Assembly (NCBI GenBank): GCA_963555705.1
Contig: OY743169.1
Location: forward strand, 44,008,124-44,072,123
Length of the DNA: 64,000 nt
DNA from: Ligustrum vulgare
Taxonomy: Eukaryota > Streptophyta > Magnoliopsida > Lamiales > Oleaceae
Direction of reading: 5' to 3'
Part shown: in pieces, positions 54,250 through 64,000 of the stretch
How the letters are laid out: each line of letters begins with the position of its first letter
How positions within the stretch are numbered: position 1 is the stretch's first letter
The notes under the pieces: generated by a model
Told to the model about the DNA's origin: nothing
Databases searched by the model: none
Seen by the model: the letters and a program-made list of their open reading frames with translations, nothing else
Program-made: the position numbers and the translations under genes

Positions 54250-56008
54250 TGTTGATAAGTGTATTTTATACACTTATTTCTATCCTAAAAGTAGGATTTT
54301 ATATGTTTGTTTTGGAATATTTGCTATTTATTTTGCGTTATTTGTTTACATTTCAGAAATAATCCAAAGTCGAGAAAACAAAGGAATAGGAGCAAAAACA
54401 AGCAAATTGGATGACAAAAGAACCAAAGTATGCAAATCAAGAATGGATGAAGTAGATCAAGGGTCAATTGGAAGAAAAGTCAAAGAAAGAACCAAATTGG
54501 AAGAAATTGGGAGTTCAAGGACTAAAGTATACAAATCAAAAGAAGAAGGACCAAATTGCAAATATTCGATAGTTGATTCGGATCAAGATAAGATACATGA
54601 GGACTTTTAGGAGTCAATTGGATGCAATCAGATGGCAAAAAGGAATGAAATATGGTAAGAATATTACCATAAATTCATTTAAATCAAGCAAGGTCTTCGG
54701 GCAGATTTTTAGTCAGACTTTGAAACCTAATTTTGGGGCAATAAACTTTCGAATTGGGAAAATCTTATTTCATGAAGAATTGTTGCCCCTTACGTTATCT
54801 TTCTAACTGACTTTGAAGCACCTCAATCGGATAATGGAGTAGAAAGATATGATCAAAATACTAAATGCTGTGCAATAAAAGGATGATGACCAAATTGCTG
54901 AAATTTAAAGAAGAAAAGTGTAGCTGCCGGTATAACCGTGCGGCCGCACGGTTGAAAAAGCGTATGGTCGCACGGTCAAAAAAATTAGCGACTGAAGTTT
55001 ACCTGCAGAGTCATGCGATCGCGCATTTCTGAACCGTGCGGTCGCAAGGTAGTCCCGACTGGGCCGCAGCTGGGCTTTTTGCGCGGAATTCAGCAATTTT
55101 CTCCTCCATTAACCTAATTCTCGGGGAAATCTATAAATACCAGACCTAAGGCACGAAATTAGGGGTTCCCAATGCTCCCAATCTTCATAATTCATGCCAA
55201 AACGTTGTCGAATTGCGAGGGAATCCATTGAAGGCCAAATTCAAGATTGAAGAAGAAGGATCAAGAATATGAACGGGGTGACATCTTTTCATAATTTATT
55301 TTCGATCATGTATTTAGGCTAGGTTTTTAATTGTTAGAATTGTGATGAAGCATAAATTTATTGATTCCATGTTTTGACTTTATGTTTATATTATGCGATT
55401 TATGAGATTGGTGCAATTAATTATGTTGTTATTATCATCTATGATTGTGGACGCATAATTATTGATGTTTGTGATAGATTTCTATGTTTGAAAGAGTAGG
55501 AATTTATTAGACCTTGATTAATTTCCGCGAAGTCCGATAGGGGATAGAAATTTACCCCTATGCTTCGTGTTATCCTAAAAAGTGTTCATAATTCGTTAAT
55601 ACTTTTCTACATGTTTGGATTGGTCATAGAAATATAGGCTCGTCTCTTATAGGAAAAGGTGTTTATGCATCGCTCGAAAGGGGACATAAATAAATATAGG
55701 AACACGAATTTTCAATACTCATACCTTGTTATTAAATGTTTAAGTCAAATACATGGTTGATATGTTTAATGTGGATTCATAATTCTAACATATTCGTCTC
55801 ATCGTTTTAACAAATCAAATTTTCTTATTTTCTTTAGTTTAATTTTTAATTTATTTTTCAAAATCAAATTTTCCAAATTCTAAGCTTTTCTTGTTCCGGT
55901 TAAGGTAGTAATCTAAAAATACGATTTAAAACAATCTCTGTGGGATCGATATTCGGACTTAAAATCCACTTTATTACTTGCGACCCGTGCACTTGCGGAG
56001 CGTTGACA
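54250..56008 (+). mobile_element. Element V LTR 2
   Basis: It serves as 3' LTR of unit 1 and 5' LTR of unit 2: a PPT lies on its left and a tRNA-Asp PBS on its right (56015). It is the same length as LTR1. Confidence 0.9.
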
Positions 56009-56188
56009 AGTTTTTGGCGCCGTTGCCGGGGATTGTTATTTAAATTTATTCTTAGATTACTTTCACTAATTCGGACTTTTTACCGCTTTATTTTTATTTT
56101 TAGTTTATTTATGTTATTTTTAGTTTCTTTTTAGTTCGTTCACTATTTGTCATGTTTTCTTCTTAGGTCTTGATAATCGACATTCGAG

Positions 56189-56884
56189 ATGGCTGTGGTT
56201 GACTTCAACGCAATGTCTGTAAGTGATTTCCTCATAAGGGAACAACTATTGATAGCTGAAGGAGTTGAAGAGGATGATATGCTAGTAGCAGATTTTATTA
56301 TAGGAGAGCGACTACGAGATTTAAAAGCCAAATATGAAGTTAATGAAGCTATCCTGGATACATTACCTGCTTCATTATTTGTCTCACTCTCAACTAAATT
56401 TGATGTGCTTGATTTTCCATGTGAGGTGTTTCTTTTACCAAGCGTAAATGAACATCAATTAAGGGAATCACCTCTACCGGGCTTTCAACAAACAGACCAA
56501 GAGGAAAATAATTGTCATGAAGATGTCACCGTCTCATTGTCAACAATTCAGGATCTGGACATCAAGCTCAATGAAACCTCAATCAAAGAAGAAAATCATA
56601 TGGAAATAGAGGAGTTGATCACAATAAGGGAAACAAAAACAGAGACATTGAAAGATGCAGATTGTACCATGCAATCCTCCAACTCCATTGACTGCGCAAT
56701 AATTGATTTCGTCATTGGCACAGACGAGATGATTGAAGTTTATGTATTGAAGTTTGAGTCAATTTGTGACATCAAGATACATGACATAGGCAAAGTGAGC
56801 TTTTGGAGTAGGAATGAAAATTGGTACAAGTTCAACCGACACAAGCAAAGAAGGTCATCAAAAGCCTTGTTTAAAGTTCCTTGA
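56189..56884 (+). CDS. Element V 231-aa ORF, copy 2
   Basis: Protein identical to copy 1 over all 231 residues. Same distance from the PBS. See copy 1 for visible features. No function assigned. Confidence 0.6.
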   Translation: MAVVDFNAMSVSDFLIREQLLIAEGVEEDDMLVADFIIGERLRDLKAKYEVNEAILDTLPASLFVSLSTKFDVLDFPCEVFLLPSVNEHQLRESPLPGFQQTDQEENNCHEDVTVSLSTIQDLDIKLNETSIKEENHMEIEELITIRETKTETLKDADCTMQSSNSIDCAIIDFVIGTDEMIEVYVLKFESICDIKIHDIGKVSFWSRNENWYKFNRHKQRRSSKALFKVP

Positions 56885-59856
56885 ACGACCAACGCAATTT
56901 GCAAAAAGTCTAGCTCTAGACTATAAATTAAGCGCTTGTTGGGAGGCAACCCAACTTCTCAAACCCTTTTTCTTTCTTTGTTTTATCTATTTTCTTTATT
57001 ATTTTTTTGATGCTATATACTGCATTTTAGGATCACTTCCATGCTTAGAATTCATATTTTGACATGTTAGTGGCATTGAAAACTTCATTGCTCCTATTCT
57101 TGCATGTTTTAGCATTTTTAGGATTTATTTGTGTTTCTATTTGTTTTGTAGCTTTTTATCACAATCTTCCACTTAATCACCTAGCTTAGGACATGAGCAT
57201 ATAGTGTGGAGGTTAGTTGCAAGCATTAGAAGGCATTTAGGGGTTGAAAACAGGGTCCAAAACTCAAATTTTGAAAAAATTCAAGTCACTGTCCATTAAC
57301 ACTATGCGGTCGCACGGTTATAAATTGGACAGAACCGACATTTGATATATATTGCCAAACCTTTCATTTTAACAACTTCAAACCCGTTTTTCCTCCCCCA
57401 AATCGCCCAACATTGAATCCCCAACTGTTCCCCTAAGTTTGCACATCATTTTAACTTCAATTCATGTGTTGCATTGCATCAAAATCATCCAAAGGTAAGA
57501 ATTTTTCACAAATTTCCAAGATTATGCATAATTTTTGTGTTCTTCAAATTCTTTGTGAAAATTGAATATTGTGAATTGATGGTGATAGGTTTAGGCTAGA
57601 ACTTGGAGTATTGAATTGTGTTTATTAGGTGAAAATTTTTGTTTGATTCAAGTCTCCAACTCTATGATTTTCATTGATTTCTTCATATGCATGCTAGGTG
57701 CTCGATAAAATGCTACAATGAATGTTTTGTTGAGTTTTCGCAATTCTTTTTGGATGATCACCTTCACAACACGTTATAGCATCATTTGTGCATCATCCAT
57801 TCATTGTTTACACAGATTTAAGGCATAGAACTCAACATGAACATCTTTGCACTACAAAGCATTTCATTGCAAGGCATCATAGCACCACTGCACCTGTTTT
57901 CAATTTCACTGCACCTACTTTGTCACATCTTTTCATGACCCAAATGAACTTCAAACTTACTGGATTTTTGATATGTTGTAGACCAAGTTATGTACTTTCA
58001 TATGCTCGGGACATGTCTCGGAAAATTTTCACTTTTTCGAGGCGATGTCAAGGGCTGAAAGTCAGTAGTAGACCACTTTTCAAAAATTTCAAAATTTTTC
58101 TAAGTCCTAGTTTGGGTGTGTTGCGTTGATTTTCTTTAGTTCCTATGTAATAATTATGCTTCTAATGATCATTAATGTTTATTTGCAAGGAACATATCAT
58201 CATGGGACAATTCACGTCAAACATGGAAAAAGAAGTAAGGGGTCATATCATCCAACAAAACATGCAAGTCAAAGCTTCAAAAATGGGAATACCAACTCTC
58301 CAAACCCGGGAAGTACATTAACCCTCTTTGTTATTTCTGTGTTTATTTTCTTTATGTGTTTTGAATACATTGAGGACAATGTATGATTCTAGTTTGGGGG
58401 TGGGAATTTCATTCATGTGCTTTCATATACACATTCATTCGATTTTGGGAAGAAAATTCAAAAAAAAAAATTGAAAAAATCATAAAAAGTGAAAAATTTG
58501 AAATTTTTTGTTGATTTATTTATTACTTATTATACGATATGAATTGACTTTTGTGCTTTAGTTAGAAAATTGGGCAACATGCGAACTAAATTTTTCTTAA
58601 CATTCATTCATGTGAGACTTTAATCAAGCTTGAGCACATAGCCACTTCGAATAAAAACTTGTGTAGGGAGATGTTTGATATTTGTGGGATAAACTTGTGC
58701 ACTTTGAACATAGAACTGACTGTAAAATCTCAAACCTTAAGAAATTAGATCCCGATCTGAAATGTAGAACCAAACTACTCAAGGAGCAGTTTGGGGCAAG
58801 AAGCAGTTTGGGGGTGGGAATGTTAGATTGAGTATGCATTGGTAGTTAAGGATTTGAACTTTTTAATTTTACATCTTTAGTGTAAGGGGTTTCGATCAAC
58901 GGGTATAAACCATAATAACCAGCATAAAAACAGAAAAATGCTGAAGGTCTTATTCTACTCTTCAAATGCCTTTTTGACTCGAGCAAGTAAGTCTGAGGGA
59001 TTCTCTGAATCTGGTACCCTAAACTCAACTGAGTTGGGAGCTACCGACCTAAAGCTCGCTACAGGGGTCAACTAGAAAGCAAGTACGGAGAGTGGACTTA
59101 CACATAAGACGTTAAAACATCTTTAACTTTTCTGTTTAAGCCTTTATGACTCGGGTAATTAAGTCTGAGGGGTTCTCTGAACCTGGTACCCTAAGCTCAA
59201 CTGAGTTGGGAGCTTCCGACCTAAAGCTCGCTACAGGGGTCATATAGAAAGCAAGAATGAAAATTATTGCACAAAGATGGTAAAAGACAAGGACATTAAA
59301 AGAAAAAGTCGTCCATATGAAAGAAAAATAGAATAAAATGGTATAAGCTTTGTTGGTTGAAATTCCTAACACTTTGTTAATTATTCTTGGTCTGTCATGC
59401 ATACTTGTCTAGTCCTAACTACCTTGTGTGGAAAAATGCAATGTATACATGTTTAGAAACCACGTCAATAGGAAAGACCTCGGGATATGAGAGAAAAGCA
59501 GTAAGGTTGTGATCATCCATGAGAGGGTAAGGAAAATCAAAAGAAAATCATTGTTGACCACATGGGATTCAGGATTACTCTTGCATAAAAAGTCACACAT
59601 TGTCAAGTTTATTTTTGCATAAGTTTGGATCTGATTTTGGCTATTCACACACACACAATGAAGTTGAGCATCGGATGAATGAAAATATTTTATGTTGTTC
59701 ATATTTCTTTTTCTAAAGTGAATCGTCAATTTGGATTGTTGAAGCGCATGGTAAATAAGTTGACAAAAGCAAAAACATTTTTTAATTTGCATTTTTAATT
59801 TTATAGTTTATTTTTATTTTTTTGTTCGAGGACGAACAATAGTTCTAGTTTGGGGG
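56885..59856 (+). mobile_element. Element V internal region 2, intact
   Basis: Full-length and uninterrupted. It shows the pre-insertion sequence AAACCACGTCAATAGG at about 59457-59472, where unit 1 carries W. Same extra PPT-like motifs and duplication as unit 1. No further credible gene: frames such as 57788-58129 are repeated only because the DNA is repeated. Confidence 0.85.
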
Positions 59857-61615
59857 TGTTGATAAGTGTATTTTATACACTTATTTCTATCCTAAAAGTA
59901 GGATTTTATATGTTTGTTTTGGAATATTTGCTATTTATTTTGCGTTATTTGTTTACATTTCAGAAATAATCCAAAGTCGAGAAAACAAAGGAATTGGAGC
60001 AAAAACAAGCAAATTGGATGACAAAAGAACCAAAGTATGCAAATCAAGAATGGATGAAGTAGATCAAGGGTCAATTGGAAGAAAAGTCAAAGAAAGAACC
60101 AAATTGGAAGAAATTGGGAGTTCAAGGACTAAAGTATACAAATCAAAAGAAGAAGGACCAAATTGCAAATATTCGATAGTTGATTCGGATCAAGATAAGA
60201 TACATGAGGACTTTTAGGAGTCAATTGGATGCAATTAGATGGCAAAAAGGAATGAAATATGGTAAGAATATTACCATAAATTCATTTAAATCAAGCAAGG
60301 TCTTCGGGCAGATTTTTAGTCAGACTTTGAAACCTAATTTTGGGGCAATAAACTTTCGAATTGGGAAAATCTTATTTCATGAAGAATTGTTGCCCCTTAC
60401 GTTATCTTTCTAACTGACTTTGAAGCACCTCAATCGGATAATGGAGTAGAAAGATATGATCAAAATACTAAATGCTGTGCAATAAAAGGATGATGACCAA
60501 ATTGCTGAAATTTAAAGAAGAAAAGTGTAGCTGCCGGTATAACCGTGCGGCCGCACGGTTGAAAAAGCGTATGGTCGCACGGTCAAAAAAATCAGCGACT
60601 GAAGTTTACCTGCAGAGTCATGCGATCGCGCATTTCTGAACCGTGCGGTCGCAAGGTAGTCCCGACTGGGCCGCAGCTGGGCTTTTTGCGCGGAATTCAG
60701 CAATTTTCTCCTCCATTAACCTAATTCTCGGGGAAATCTATAAATACCAGACCTAAGGCACGAAATTAGGGGTTCCCAATGCTCCCAATCTTCATAATTC
60801 ATGCCAAAACGTTGTCGAATTGCGAGGGAATCCATTGAAGGCCAAATTCAAGATTGAAGAAGAAGGATCAAGAATATGAACGGGGTGACATCTTTTCATA
60901 ATTTATTTTCGATCATGTATTTAGGCTAGGTTTTTAATTGTTAGAATTGTGATGAAGCATAAATTTATTGATTCCATGTTTTGACTTTATGTTTATATTA
61001 TGCGATTTATGAGATTGGTGCAATTAATTATGTTGTTATTATCATCTATGATTGTGGACGCATAATTATTGATGTTTGTGATAGATTTCTATGTTTGAAA
61101 GAGTAGGAATTTATTAGACCTTGATTAATTTCCGCGAAGTCCGATAGGGGATAGAAATTTACCCCTATGCTTCGTGTTATCCTAAAAAGTGTTCATAATT
61201 CGTTAATACTTTTCTACATGTTTGGATTGGTCATAGAAATATAGGCTCGTCTCTTATAGGAAAAGGTGTTTATGCATCGCTCGAAAGGGGACATAAATAA
61301 ATATAGGAACACGAATTTTCAATACTCATACCTTGTTATTAAATGTTTAAGTCAAATACATGGTTGATATGTTTAATGTGGATTCATAATTCTAACATAT
61401 TCGTCTCATCGTTTTAACAAATCAAATTTTCTTATTTTCTTTAGTTTAATTTTTAATTTATTTTTCAAAATCAAATTTTCCAAATTCTAAGCTTTTCTTG
61501 TTCCGGTTAAGGTAGTAATCTAAAAATACGATTTAAAACAATCTCTGTGGGATCGATATTCGGACTTAAAATCCACTTTGTTACTTGCGACCCGTGCACT
61601 TGCGGAGCGTTGACA
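59857..61615 (+). mobile_element. Element V LTR 3
   Basis: Exactly 5607 bp after LTR2. PPT on the left, PBS at 61622 on the right. Confidence 0.9.
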
Positions 61616-61795
61616 AGTTTTTGGCGCCGTTGCCGGGGATTGTTATTTAAATTTATTCTTAGATTACTTTCACTAATTCGGACTTTTTACCGCTTTATTT
61701 TTATTTTTAGTTTATTTCTGTTATTTTTAGTTTCTTTTTAGTTCGTTCACTATTTGTCATGTTTTCTTCTTAGGTCTTGATAATCGACATTCGAG

Positions 61796-62491
61796 ATGGC
61801 TGTGGTTGACTTCAACGCAATGTCTGTAAGTGATTTCCTCATAAGGGAACAACTATTGATAGCTGAAGGAGTTGAAGAGGATGATATGCTAGTAGCAGAT
61901 TTTATTATAGGAGAGCGACTACGAGATTTAAAAGCCAAATATGAAGTTAATGAAGCTATCCTGGATACATTACCTGCTTCATTATTTGTCTCACTCTCAA
62001 CTAAATTTGATGTGCTTGATTTTCCATGTGAGGTGTTTCTTTTACCAAGCGTAAATGAACATCAATTAAGGGAATCACCTCTATCGGGCTTTCAACAAAC
62101 AGACCAAGAGGAAAATAATTGTCATGAAGATGTCACCGTCTCATTGTCAACAATTCAGGATCTGGACATCAAGCTCAATGAAACCTCAATCAAAGAAGAA
62201 AATCATATGGAAATAGAGGAGTTGATCACAATAAGGGAAACAAAAACAGAGACATTGAAAGATGCAGATTGTACCATGCAATCCTCCAACTCCATTGACT
62301 GCGCAATAATTGATTTCGTCATTGGCACAGACGAGATGATTGAAGTTTATGTATTGAAGTTTGAGTCAATTTGTGACATCAAGATACATGACATAGGCAA
62401 AGTGAGCTTTTGGAGTAGGAATGAAAATTGGTACAAGTTCAACCGACACAAGCAAAGAAGGTCATCAAAAGCCTTGTTTAAAGTTCCTTGA
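61796..62491 (+). CDS. Element V 231-aa ORF, copy 3
   Basis: One residue differs from copies 1 and 2 (Pro to Ser in the SPLxGFQQ segment, near residue 97). Otherwise as copy 1. Confidence 0.6.
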   Translation: MAVVDFNAMSVSDFLIREQLLIAEGVEEDDMLVADFIIGERLRDLKAKYEVNEAILDTLPASLFVSLSTKFDVLDFPCEVFLLPSVNEHQLRESPLSGFQQTDQEENNCHEDVTVSLSTIQDLDIKLNETSIKEENHMEIEELITIRETKTETLKDADCTMQSSNSIDCAIIDFVIGTDEMIEVYVLKFESICDIKIHDIGKVSFWSRNENWYKFNRHKQRRSSKALFKVP

Positions 62492-64000
62492 ACGACCAAC
62501 GCAATTTGCAAAAAGTCTAGCTCTAGACTATAAATTAAGCGCTTGTTGGGAGGCAACCCAACTTCTCAAACCCTTTTTCTTTCTTTGTTTTATCTATTTT
62601 CTTTATTATTTTTTTGATGCTATATACTGCATTTTAGGATCACTTGCATGCTTAGAATTCATATTTTGACATGTTAGTGGCATTGAAAACTTCATTGCTC
62701 CTATTCTTGCATGTTTTAGCATTTTTAGGATTTATTTGTGTTTCTATTTGTTTTGTAGCTTTTTATCACAATCTTCCACTTAATCACCTAGCTTAGGACA
62801 TGAGCATATAGTGTGGAGGTTAGTTGCAAGCATTAGAAGGCATTTAGGGGTTGAAAACAGGGTCCAAAACTCAAATTTTGAAAAAATTCAAGTCACTGTC
62901 CATTAACACTATGCGGTCGCACGGTTATAAATTGGACAGAACCGACATTTGATATATATTGCCAAACCTTTCATTTTAACAACTTCAAACCCGTTTTTCC
63001 TCCCCCAAATCGCCCAACATTGAATCCCCAACTGTTCCCCTAAGTTTGCACATCATTTTAACTTCAATTCATGTGTTGCATTGCATCAAAATCATCCAAA
63101 GGTAAGAATTTTTCACAAATTTCCAAGATTATGCATAATTTTTGTGTTCTTCAAATTCTTTGTGAAAATTGAATATTGTGAATTGATGGTGATAGGTTTA
63201 GGCTAGAACTTGGAGTATTGAATTGTGTTTATTAGGTGAAAATTTTTGTTTGATTCAAGTCTCCAACTCTATGATTTTCATTGATTTCTTCATATGCATG
63301 CTAGGTGCTCGATAAAATGCTACAATGAATGTTTTGTTGAGTTTTCGCAATTCTTTTTGGATGATCACCTTCACAACACGTTATAGCATCATTTGTGCAT
63401 CATCCATTCATTGTTTACACAGATTTAAGGCATAGAACTCAACATGAACATCTTTGCACTACAAAGCATTTCATTGCAAGGCATCATAGCACCACTGCAC
63501 CTGTTTTCAATTTCACTGCACCTACTTTGTCACATCTTTTCATGACCCAAATGAACTTCAAACTTACTGGATTTTTGATATGTTGTAGACCAAGTTATGT
63601 ACTTTCATATGCTCGGGACATGTCTCGGAAAATTTTCACTTTTTCGAGGCGATGTCAAGGGCTGAAAGTCAGTAGTAGACCACTTTTCAAAAATTTCAAA
63701 ATTTTTCTAAGTCCTAGTTTGGGTGTGTTGCGTTGATTTTCTTTAGTTCCTATGTAATAATTATGCTTCTAATGATCATTAATGTTTATTTGCAAGGAAC
63801 ATATCATCATGGGACAATTCACGTCAAACATGGAAAAAGAAGTAAGGGGTCATATCATCCAACAAAACATGCAAGTCAAAGCTTCAAAAATGGGAATACC
63901 AACTCTCCAAACCCGGGAAGTACATTAACCCTCTTTGTTATTTCTGTGTTTATTTTCTTTATGTGTTTTGAATACATTGAGGACAATGTATGATTCTAGT
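62492..64000 (+). mobile_element. Element V internal region 3, partial
   Basis: Follows the unit 2 sequence to the window end, where it stops inside the PPT-like motif GACAATGTATGATTCTAGT. The array therefore continues beyond the window. Confidence 0.85.

Noticed and set aside
57788..58129. 113-aa and 86-aa frames in V (also 45119, 63395 and 45457, 58126, 63733)
   Set aside because: Identical only because the units are near-identical. They are Phe/His/Ser-rich, contain the extra PPT-like motifs and have no domain.

Overview
This window is plant nuclear DNA made almost entirely of LTR retrotransposons nested inside one another. Plant origin is shown by Ty3/gypsy elements primed by initiator tRNA-Met (TGGTATCAGAGC) or tRNA-Asp (TGGCGCCGTTGCCGGGGA), a tRNA-derived SINE-like sequence, and an intronless copy of a plant LOG (cytokinin-activating) gene. 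It looks like heterochromatin of a flowering plant. The species cannot be named, and I see no host gene at its native locus.

Layout. (1) 1-7824: a minus-strand, non-coding, large-LTR element ('L', LARD type; LTR 3342 bp, internal region 2862 bp), cut by the left window edge. (2) 7825-37014: an older plus-strand non-autonomous element 'Z'. Its Glu/Val-rich ORF is split by a solo LTR (8109-10923, TSD TTGAC), and its LTR is split by a minus-strand non-autonomous element 'Y' (11778-36422, TSD GCTCG). Y's own 5' LTR is split by a 21.8-kb complex of family 'A' (13953-35767, TSD CATAT). (3) The A complex holds direct, inverted and hybrid LTRs plus two internal regions. Each internal region carries, antisense to the element, a two-gene cassette: a 199-aa Cys/basic protein resembling the nucleic-acid-binding proteins of plant flexiviruses, and a 217-aa LOG-like enzyme. 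(4) 37015-41551: a duplicated Z LTR tail, a SINE-like sequence, and three degenerate copies of a pararetrovirus/retroelement polyprotein. (5) 41552-64000: a head-to-tail array of an Athila/Tat-like non-autonomous element 'V' (unit 5607 bp: 1759-bp LTR, tRNA-Asp PBS, a conserved 231-aa ORF of unknown function). V internal region 1 is interrupted by a young 7058-bp gypsy element 'W' (46795-53852, TSD CCACG). W has gag, protease, RT, RNase H and integrase, but its pol carries one stop and two frameshifts.

How the parts relate. W, Y and Z share LTR termini (TGATG...CATCA) and the same type of PPT; W and Y also visibly share the Met PBS, while Z's PBS lies outside the window. A W-like element may therefore mobilise Y and Z in trans. 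L and A share LTR heads and internal sequence, so A looks like an L-type element that acquired foreign RNA-derived segments: a poly(A)-tailed piece of another retroelement (29290-30183), LOG, and the virus-like gene. Cassette capture by template switching during reverse transcription is an inference. The cassette and the structured repeats beside it are the most unusual content of the window.
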